Source: Streptacidiphilus sp. 4-A2
Lineage (GTDB): Bacteria; Actinomycetota; Actinomycetes; Streptomycetales; Streptomycetaceae
Assembly (NCBI GenBank): GCA_014284505.1
Contig: JAAFYY010000001.1
Span: forward strand, 4,526,001-4,590,000
DNA: 64,000 nt
Direction of reading: 5' to 3'
The stretch's first letter is position 1, and each line of letters starts with the position of its first letter. Below, one piece after another: positions 57,359 through 64,000 of this stretch. Below the pieces are notes generated by a model. That model saw only the letters and a list, made by a program, of their open reading frames with translations. It was not told the DNA's origin and did no database searches. A program made the position numbers and the translations under genes.

Positions 57359-58246
57359 CTAGGAGAAGGCCAGCTCGGTGACCCGCGCGGACTGGTTCAC
57401 CCAGCCGGCGCTGAGGCCGCCCTCCTTGACCGCGGCGGTGCCGCTGTCCTTGACCACGCCGATCCGGTTGCCGGACAGCGCGATCTGGATGACGTCCCCG
57501 GCCTCGTCGACCCAGGTGGCGCTGAGCCCGCCCTCCTTCACGAACGCGCCGCCGCTGTCCTTGAGCACGCCGATCCGGTTGCCGGAGAGCTCCAGCTGGA
57601 TGACGCTGCCGGCCTGGTAGACCCAGCCCGCGCTGAGGCTGCCCTCCTTCACGAACGCGCTGCCGTCGCCCTTGACCACGCCGATCCGGTTGCCCGCGAG
57701 CTTGATCTCCTTGACGTCCCCGGCCTGGTTGACCCAGCCGGCGCTGAGCCCGCCCTCCTTGACATAGGCCTCGCCGTCGCCCTGCACCACCCCGATCCGG
57801 TTGCCGGACAGCTCGAGGGCGTCGACGTCCGAGGACTCCTGCACCCAGGACGCGCTGAGCCCGCCCTCCTTCACCCAGGCCACGCCGTTGCCCTTGACCA
57901 CGCCGATCCGGTTCCCGGCCAGCGCGATCTGCTTGACGTGGTCGGACTCCAGCACCCAGGAGGCGCTGAGCCCGCCCTCCTTCACCCAGGCGTCGCCGTT
58001 GTCCTCCAGCACGCCGATCCGGTCGCCGCTGAGCACCAGCTGCTTGACGTTGCCCGACTGGAGCACCCAGGTGGCGCTCAGCCCGCCCTCCTTCACGGAG
58101 GCGTTGCCGTCGCCCGCAACGACGCCGATCCGGTTGCCGCCGTTGCCGGAGACCGTACCGGTGGCCGCGGTAGCCGCCGCCGAGCCGACGACCGTCGCTC
58201 CCGCGAGCACCGCTGCCGTCACGATGACCTTTGCCGACTTCTTCAC
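57359..58246 (-). CDS. Secreted protein made of seven 37-residue repeats, predicted beta-propeller
   Basis: Intact, 295 aa. GTG 58246 has AGGAGG 6 bp upstream. Residues 1-30 are a signal peptide (KKSAKVIVTAAVLAGATVVG, then AAATAATG). After a six-residue linker come exactly seven contiguous repeats of 37 residues (7 x 37 plus 36 makes 295). Each has the pattern GNRIGVVxxxGxAxVKEGGL followed by SAxWVxQSxxVxxLxLS. The last ends at the C-terminus. Seven equal W-containing, beta-rich repeats suggest a seven-bladed propeller of the tachylectin/tectonin kind, with ligand sites repeated around the ring. The substrate is probably a sugar or cell-surface polymer, as inference. The gene stands alone with its own terminator. 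Confidence 0.85.
   Translation of the reverse strand: MKKSAKVIVTAAVLAGATVVGSAAATAATGTVSGNGGNRIGVVAGDGNASVKEGGLSATWVLQSGNVKQLVLSGDRIGVLEDNGDAWVKEGGLSASWVLESDHVKQIALAGNRIGVVKGNGVAWVKEGGLSASWVQESSDVDALELSGNRIGVVQGDGEAYVKEGGLSAGWVNQAGDVKEIKLAGNRIGVVKGDGSAFVKEGSLSAGWVYQAGSVIQLELSGNRIGVLKDSGGAFVKEGGLSATWVDEAGDVIQIALSGNRIGVVKDSGTAAVKEGGLSAGWVNQSARVTELAFS
57362..58138 (-). repeat. Seven tandem 111-bp coding repeats
   Basis: The DNA from 58138 to 57362 is seven in-phase 111-bp units encoding the 37-residue repeats. The most constant core encodes NRIGV and VKEGGLSA. Unit 2 begins GDRIG, and unit 5 has KEGSLS in place of KEGGLS. The repeats are diverged at DNA level, so the array is old and not slipping now. 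Confidence 0.85.
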
Positions 58247-58437
58247 TGCCGTCCTCCTGACGCAGAGACCCGCCACGCGGGGCGCGTGCCACGGGCAGGC
58301 CGGTGCGCCGGCGGGGCAGCGCCGGGCACCTGGCCAGGGCCACCCTAGGACACCACTCGGACACAAGCAGTGACCAACCGCCGCAGCCGACGCCGCAGCC
58401 ACTCGAAGGAGGCGCGGATCCGGCCACCGCACCAGAA

Positions 58438-58453
58438 AGTGATTTGGGTCACT
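58438..58453. promoter_or_regulatory. CRP-like 16-bp palindrome
   Basis: AGTGATTTGGGTCACT fits GTGA-N6-TCAC, the core of CRP/FNR-family operators, including the Streptomyces Crp consensus. It lies 130 bp before dnaE and 190 bp before the divergent propeller gene. Elsewhere in 58247-58583 I see only a -10-like TAGAGT at 58540-58545 before dnaE. Confidence 0.4.
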
Positions 58454-58583
58454 CCTGTGCACCCGAATCCCCGATCCCAGCTCGGAATTCACCCGCCGGG
58501 AGGTCCGCTGGGGCGAGCGGGTCGGCTGTGGCGCGCGACTAGAGTGAGAGGCCTCCCCCCTGTTCGTGATCCCAGGAGACGCC

Positions 58584-61500
58584 GTGGCCGACAGCTTCGT
58601 TCACCTGCATGTACACACCGAGTACTCGATGCTGGACGGGGCTGCCAAGAACGGCAAGCTGATCGCCGAGGTGGAGCGGCAGGGCATGCCCGCGGTGGCC
58701 ATGTCGGACCACGGGAACATGTTCGGCGCCTACGAGTTCCAGCAGCTCGCCAAGAAGACCGCGGTCAAGCCGATCATCGGGATCGAGGCGTATGTGGCGC
58801 CCGAGTCCCGCTTCCTGAAGAAGCAGGTGTTCTGGGCCCCGGGCGGGCAGCGGGTGGCCAGCGCCGACGGCGAGGGCGGCAAGGACGTCTCCGGCGGCGG
58901 CCGCTACACCCATATGACCATGTGGGCGGAGAACGCCGAAGGCCTGCGGAACCTGTTCAAGCTCTCCTCGCTGGCGTCGATGGAGGGCTACTACATGAAG
59001 CCCCGGATGGACCGGGAGCTGATCGCGGCCAACGCCAAGGGCATCATCGCCACCACCGGCTGCCCCTCCGGCGAGGTGCAGACCCGGCTGCGGCTCGGCC
59101 AGTACGAGGAGGCGGTCAAGGCCGCCGACGCCTACCAGCAGATCTTCGGGAAGGAGAACTACTTCCTGGAGCTGATGGACCACGGCCTGGACATCGAGCG
59201 CAGCGTCCGCGAGGACCTGCTGCGGCTGGCGAAGCAGCTGAACATCCCGCTGCTGGCGACCAACGACTCGCACTATGTCACCGAGGACCAGGCCGACGCC
59301 CACGACAACCTGCTGTGCGTCGGCGTCGGCAAGAACAAGGACGACCCGAACCGGTTCAAGTTCAACGGCTCCGGCTACTACATCAAGACCCCGGAGGAGA
59401 TGCGCGAGCTGTTCCGGGAGCTGCCGGAGGCCTGCGACAACACCCTCGCCATCGGCGAGCGGATCCAGCCGTACGACGAGGTGTTCACCTATGTCGACCG
59501 GATGCCGCAGTTCGAGGTGCCGGAGGGCGAGACCCAGGCGTCCTGGCTGCGGCACAAGATCACCGAGGGGCTGCCCCGGCGCTACGGCGACAGCCCGAGC
59601 CAGGAGGTGCTGGACCGGATCGAGCTGGAGATGGGCGTCATCACCCCGATGGGGTTCGACGCGTACTTCCTCGTGGTGGCCGACATCTGCCAGTACGCCC
59701 GTGACAACGGCATCCCGGTCGGCCCCGGCCGTGGCTCGGCGGCCGGTTCGATCGTGGCCTACCTGACCCGGATCACCGAGCTCGACCCGCTCGAACACGA
59801 TCTGCTGTTCGAGCGCTTCCTCAACCCGGAGCGGATCAACCCGCCCGACGTCGACATCGACTTCGACGACCGCCAGCGCGACCAGATGGTGCGCTATGTC
59901 ACCGAGAAGTACGGCGAGGCGTACACCGCGCAGGTCAACACCTTCGGCACGATCAAGGCGAAGGCCGCGGTCAAGGACGCCAACCGGATCCTCGGCTACC
60001 CGTTCTCCATGGGCGACCGGATCACCAAGGCGATGCCGCCGGACGTGATGGGCAAGGGCGTCCCGCTGTACGCGCTGTTCGACGAGTCGCATCCGCGGTA
60101 CTCCGAGGGCGGCGAGATCCGGGCGATGTACGAGAACGAGCCCGATGTCAAGAAGATCATCGACACCGGCAAGGGCATCGAGGGCCTGACCCGGGGCACC
60201 GGCGTGCACGCCGCCGCGGTGATCCTCTCCTCCGCACCGCTGCTCGACCTGATCCCGCTGCACAAACGGGACAAGGACGGGGTGATCATCACCGGCTTCT
60301 CGTACCCGCAGTGCGAGGAGATGGGCCTGATCAAGATGGACTTCCTGGGTCTGCGGAACCTGGGCATCATCGATCACGCCATCAAGATCATCAAGGCCAA
60401 CCGGGGCGTCGAGGTCGACACCGAGAAGATCCCGCTGGACGACCCGGTCACCTACGACCTGCTGGCGCGCGGCGACACCCTGGGCGTGTTCCAGCTCGAC
60501 GGCGGGCCCATGCGGGCGCTGCTGAAGCTGATGAAGCCGACCGAGTTCGCCGACATCTCCGCCGTATCGGCGCTGTACCGGCCGGGCCCGATGGGCATGA
60601 ACTCGCACACCAACTACGCGCTGCGGAAGAACGCCCAGCAGGAGATCATCCCGATCCACCCGGAGCTGGAGGAGCCGCTCAAGGAGGTCCTCGGCCCGAC
60701 CTACGGCCTGATCGTCTACCAGGAGCAGGTGCAGCGCGCCGCGCAGGTGCTGGCCGGCTACAGCCTGGGACAGGCCGACCTGCTCCGCCGGGCCATGGGC
60801 AAGAAGAAGAAGGAGGTCCTGGAGAAGGAGTTCGTGCCCTTCCACGCGGGCTGCCAGGAGCGCGGCTACTCGGACGAGGCGATCCAGGCGGTGTGGGACG
60901 TGCTGGTCCCGTTCGCCGGCTACGCCTTCAACAAGTCGCACTCCGCCGCCTACGGGCTGGTCTCCTACTGGACCGCCTACCTCAAGGCCAACTACCCGGC
61001 CGAGTACATGGCCGGGCTGCTCACCTCGGTGTCCGACGACAAGGACAAGATGGCGGTCTACCTGGCCGAGTGCCGCCGCCTGGGAATCAAGATCCTCTCC
61101 CCCGACGTGAACGAGTCGGTGGTCGACTTCACCGCCGTGGGCGACTCGGTCCGCTTCGGCCTGAAGGCGGTCCGCAACGTCGGCGTGCCGGTGATCGAGT
61201 CCCTGATCAAGTCCCGTACCGAGAAGGGGAAGTACACCTCCTTCGCGGACTTCCTGGACAAGGTCGAGCTGGTGGCGTGCAACAAGCGCACGGTGGACTC
61301 GCTGATCAAGGCGGGCTCCTTCGACTCGGTCGGGCACACCCGGCAGAGCCTGGTGGCCGTCTGCGACACCGCCATCGACTCGGTGACCAGCCTCAAGAAG
61401 CAGCAGGCGATCGGGCAGGACGACCTGTTCGGCTCGATCGACTCCGGCGACGACGACGCCCCCTCGATCGGCCTGGACTTCGCCCTCGACGACCGCGAGT

Positions 61501-62137
61501 GGCCGCGCAAGCACCTGCTCAGCCTGGAGCGGGAGATGCTCGGGCTGTATGTCTCCAGCCACCCGCTGGACGGCGCCGAGCACATCCTCTCCCGCAACCG
61601 CGACACCTCCATCGCCGAGCTGCTCGGCTCCGGCCGCACCGAGGGCTTCGTCAAGCTGTGCGGGCTGATCACCTCGGTGGACCGGCGGATCAACAAGGCC
61701 GGGAACCCCTGGGCGATCATCACCATCGCCGACCGTGACGGCTCGGTCGAGGTGCTGTACTTCCCCAAGGCGTACCAGTTGGTGGCGCACGAGCTGATCG
61801 AGGACAACGTGATCTCGGTCCGCGGGCGGCTGAACGAGCGGGACGGAGCGCTCAGCATCTTCGGCGAGGAGATGCAGCCGGTGGACATCTCCTCGGCCGA
61901 GTACGGCGGCAAGCCGCCGATCCAGCTGAACATCCCGGAGCGCAAGATCAACCCCAAGCTGGTGGCCGAGCTGAAGCGGACCATGCGGGCCCACCCGGGG
62001 ACGTCCCGGTGCGGCTGCTGATGTCCGGGCACAGCAAGAACGTGCTGTTCGAGCTCGGCTTCCTGGTGGATCCGGAGAGCGGCTTCGCCAGCGACATCAG
62101 GGCTGCTTCGGCCGGGGTCTGGGCCACCACCGCCTGA
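58584..62137 (+). CDS. dnaE: DNA polymerase III alpha subunit (one frameshift at the C-terminus)
   Basis: The replicative polymerase. About 1185 codons. The N-terminal PHP domain has HLHVHTEYSMLDG and MSDHGNMFGAYEF. The polymerase core has GPGRGSAAGSIVAYLT and the catalytic Asp pair in PDVDIDFDDRQRDQ, with the third Asp near GFSYPQCEEMGLIKMDFLG. The helix-hairpin-helix and OB-fold region includes VKLCGLITSVDRRINKAG. GTG 58584 was chosen because AGGAGA lies 6 bp upstream and VADSFVHLHVHTEYS is the family start. Near 61997 one G is missing in a G-run. The corrected tail reads GDVPVRLLMSGHSKNVLFE and ends in TGA at 62135. Confidence 0.96.
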
Positions 62138-62160
62138 CCCGGGGGCCCGGCGGCCCCGGT
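62138..62160 (+). terminator. Probable dnaE terminator
   Basis: CCGGGGGCC-cggc-GGCCCCGG forms an 8-bp GC stem with one bulged G immediately after the dnaE stop. The remaining 62161-62274 is the upstream region of the SPW gene. Confidence 0.5.
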
Positions 62161-62274
62161 CACGGTCCGAAGTCACGGTTCGAACACGATGACCGGATCG
62201 GGTGTCAGTCGGCTGAGCGCGGTAATGCTGGAGCAGATGACGGATTTTCCCCTTATAGGGAGGAAGCGACGATT

Positions 62275-62804
62275 ATGTCCGACATCTCTCACAGTTCCAC
62301 GCCGATGCACGACACCCGGCAGATGCAGGACGCCAGGCCGATGCAGGACATCAGCCAGCACCCGGACGTGCCCGAGATGCAGGAGCGGTTCGAGCGCCTG
62401 CTTCATGTCCGGGACGACAGCCTGCTCGACAACGCAGTGGTGCTGGTGGGCCTGTATGCCGCGATCTCGCCCTGGGTCGTGTCCTTCAGCGCCTCCAACC
62501 CGAACCTGCGCACGAGCAACCTGATCGTCGGACTGATGGTCGCCGCCTACGGCCTCGGCCTGACGCTCGCACCCGAGCGGTGACCCGGCTCGGTCCGGCC
62601 TGCGCCGTCATGGGCGTATGGCTGATCATTTCGCCCTGGGTGGCCACCGTCGGCCACATCCCGACCCACGGAATGATCTGGAACAACGTGATACTCGGCG
62701 CACTGGTGGTGGTCCTGGGCTGCGGCAGCACGGTGATCCGCATGGCCACCAGCAGAGCCGCCAGGAGAACCAGCACCATGAGCAGCGCCCACACCAGCAC
62801 CTGA
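62275..62804 (+). CDS. SPW-repeat membrane protein (one frameshift)
   Basis: About 176 codons. A Met/His/Gln-rich hydrophilic N-terminus (HSSTPMHDTRQMQDARPMQD) precedes four helices in two repeated pairs, each carrying the SPW signature: AAISPWVVSFSAS and LIISPWVATVGH. The frame breaks near 62578, exactly between the two SPW halves, so the halves look like two short genes but one missing base joins them. ATG 62275 has GGGAGG 10 bp upstream. Function unknown; the family is widespread in actinobacteria and some proteobacteria. Confidence 0.85.
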
Positions 62805-62921
62805 CGGGCCTGCCCCTCCTCCCGGCCCCCGCGCCCGACCGGCCCCGCGCGGGGGGTCGGCCCCTGCGCGGAAGGGCCGGGGCCCGCGCGCGAGGGCCGG
62901 GCAGCCCAGCCGCCCAGGACA

Positions 62922-62954
62922 TCCTCATGAAGTCCTCATCCACTCCTCAGTAAC
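62922..62954 (+). promoter_or_regulatory. Three direct repeats of 11 bp, OmpR-type operator
   Basis: TCCTCATGAAG, TCCTCATCCAC and TCCTCAGTAAC follow each other head to tail, so TCCTCA recurs at exactly one helical turn. Such arrays are typical sites for OmpR/PhoB-family response regulators. The array ends 22 bp before a -10-like TACTGT (62977-62982) that lacks a -35, the layout of an activator-dependent promoter for the gene at 63021. The preceding part of the gap (62805-62921) is plain GC-rich sequence. Confidence 0.55.
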
Positions 62955-63020
62955 CATCCGGGGCACCCGCTCGTCGTACTGTGCGAGGATTGTCCGGTTC
63001 CCGGCCCGAGGAGTACCCCT

Positions 63021-63758
63021 GTGACCACCCGTGCGACACCGCTGTCAGCGGTCCTGCGCGCGCTGGTGTTCACCGTGCTCACGGTGACCGTGTCCAGCGG
63101 CACGCATGTGCTGATGACCACCGTCCCGCTGCCGTGGCCGACCGTGCTGGCCGCCGGGGCCGGCTGCTTCGTGCTGGCGCTGCTGCTCGGGCAGGGCGAG
63201 CGCGGCTATGCCGCCATCGCCGCGCTGCTGGTCCCGCTGGAGCTGGGGCTGGACACGCTGTTCACCGACGGCCAGGCGAGCTGCTACCGGATCACCGGCA
63301 GCGGCCCGCTGCTGGGGCCCTGGCATTCCGTCAACACCCTGTTCTGCGGCAGCAGCGGCCCGGTCACGCTGACCCACGGCGCCGGCGGGGGCTTCGCCTC
63401 CTGGCTGGTGCTGGCCGCGCACCTGCTGATCGGGCTGCTGGCCGCGTGGTGGCTGCGCCGGGGCGAGGCGGCGGTGTTCCGGCTGGCCCGGGCGACCGGC
63501 GCATGGCTGCTGCTCTGCGCCGCGCCGCTGCGCCGGGCGCTGCGGCTGGTCCTGATCGCCGCGCTGGCGTCGGCCGGGCCGCCACCACGGCCGTTCCGCC
63601 GTCCGCCGCCGCTGGATCGACGCCCAGGGCCGACCCCGGCTGCGGCACACCCTGGCCCGCCGCGGCCCGCCGCCGACGCCGGGCACGGCCTGCTGCTGAC
63701 CCCTGCGCACCGCCCTGGATCCCTGGGCAGGCGCCGGGCGCAGTCCGCCGTGCCGTGA
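63021..63758 (+). CDS. Membrane protein of unknown function (C-terminus uncertain)
   Basis: 245 aa as read, from GTG 63021 with GAGGAG 8 bp upstream. Helices: VLRALVFTVLTVTVSSGTHV, LPWPTVLAAGAGCFVLALLL, AAIAALLVPLELGLDTLF and ASWLVLAAHLLIGLLAAWWL, then an amphipathic basic segment. The last 50 residues are Pro/Arg/Ala-rich. Near 63610 a shift of frame would give a tail containing RLRHTLARRGPPPTP ending at 63699, which looks more natural for streptomycete relatives. I therefore suspect a sequence error. No catalytic motif is seen. It lies 43 bp upstream of a thioredoxin-like gene on the same strand, so they may be co-expressed. Confidence 0.7.
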   Translation: MTTRATPLSAVLRALVFTVLTVTVSSGTHVLMTTVPLPWPTVLAAGAGCFVLALLLGQGERGYAAIAALLVPLELGLDTLFTDGQASCYRITGSGPLLGPWHSVNTLFCGSSGPVTLTHGAGGGFASWLVLAAHLLIGLLAAWWLRRGEAAVFRLARATGAWLLLCAAPLRRALRLVLIAALASAGPPPRPFRRPPPLDRRPGPTPAAAHPGPPRPAADAGHGLLLTPAHRPGSLGRRRAQSAVP

Positions 63759-63801
63759 GTGAGCATCCCTCCGGCAGCAGCGACTTTGACAGGACAGCTT
63801 C

Positions 63802-64000
63802 ATGAGCATCAAGCACCCGCAGGCCCGTACCGAAGAGCCCAGGAGCCGCGCCCGCGCCCGGATCGAGACCGCCCGGGTCGTCGAGGACGCCCGTCGGCGC
63901 CGGCGCCGGGGCCTGGCCGTGGGCGCCGCGGCGGTCGCCGTGATCGTGGGCGGCACGGCCGTCGGCATCGCCGTGCAGGACTCCCGCTCCACCTCGAAGG
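63802..64000 (+). CDS. Probable membrane-anchored thioredoxin-fold (DsbA-family) protein, N-terminal part
   Basis: Only the first 66 residues are inside the window. They show an Arg/Glu/Ala-rich cytoplasmic start (EEPRSRARARIETARVVEDA, then an Arg run) and one helix (GLAVGAAAVAVIVGGTAVGI) before the sequence leaves the right edge. The pattern of a charged coiled start plus one helix matches the DsbA-like protein at 35983. The thioredoxin domain itself is not visible, so the call is tentative. ATG 63802 follows AGGACAG. Confidence 0.5.
   Translation, partial: MSIKHPQARTEEPRSRARARIETARVVEDARRRRRRGLAVGAAAVAVIVGGTAVGIAVQDSRSTSK

Noticed and set aside
58539..61994. A 1151-codon open frame on the minus strand
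   Set aside because: Shadow of dnaE; no start region, motif or coding pattern of its own.
62580..62804. A separate second SPW protein gene
   Set aside because: It holds exactly the second half of the SPW protein and lacks a ribosome site; one missing base near 62578 explains the split.

Overview
The window is very GC-rich chromosomal DNA from an actinomycete, most likely a member of the Streptomycetaceae (Streptomyces, Kitasatospora or Streptacidiphilus type). This rests on strong third-position G/C bias, many GTG starts, and the gene order coaE / rpsA / methyltransferase / polA / PaaI thioesterase / ANTAR regulator / tRNA-Leu / pyk. Further support comes from the actinobacterial bifunctional PriA, a Streptomyces-type TrpM and SPW and HGxxPAAW family proteins. 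No phage, insertion sequence, CRISPR array or biosynthetic gene cluster is visible. It reads as ordinary core chromosome with a few accessory genes.

Layout. 1-6.6 kb: end of treY and treZ (trehalose from glycogen), a convergent NCS2 purine permease, coaE and an MmpL exporter. 6.9-14.1 kb: rpsA with a strong promoter and long leader, a divergent methyltransferase, polA, a PaaI thioesterase, a PdtaR-type ANTAR regulator and tRNA-Leu(CAA). 14.7-22.7 kb: two tandem paralogous APC permeases, pyruvate kinase and efeO-efeB. 22.9-29.1 kb: the gltB-gltD glutamate synthase operon with a paired palindrome at its promoter. 29.6-35.9 kb: a VIT-type iron/manganese transporter, an acyltransferase, and an FtsX/ATPase ABC exporter facing a NarL-type two-component pair. 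36.0-38.3 kb: a thiol-redox cassette (DsbA-like, MauE/DoxX, DsbA). 38.6-51.8 kb: a long minus-strand trp/his region (hisD-C-B-small membrane gene-H-priA-ridA-hisF, then hisI-trpE-two membrane proteins, then trpC-M-B-A). 51.9-58.2 kb: a Lon-N domain protein, a secreted protein, an NYN nuclease-like protein, an ABC exporter and a secreted seven-repeat beta-propeller. 58.6-64.0 kb: dnaE, an SPW membrane protein, a membrane protein behind an 11-bp-periodic operator, and the start of another thioredoxin-fold protein.

The dominant oddity is sequence quality. More than half of the genes, including rpsA, polA, dnaE, pyk, trpE and hisH, which a prototroph cannot lose, are broken by small frameshifts, mostly explained by loss of one or two bases. 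Coordinates below therefore span the whole reconstructed gene, and frame breaks are noted in each entry. I interpret these as uncorrected indel errors in the assembly, not as pseudogenes. Genes described as intact show no break.

Regulation that can be read directly: strong bidirectional hairpin terminators separate convergent genes. Candidate operators lie upstream of the purine permease (23-bp palindrome), gltB (two 13-bp palindromes), the VIT gene (iron-box-like) and the 63.0-kb membrane gene (three 11-bp direct repeats). I found no convincing new multi-gene system. The best candidates for a second look are the secreted propeller, the redox cassette and these operators.
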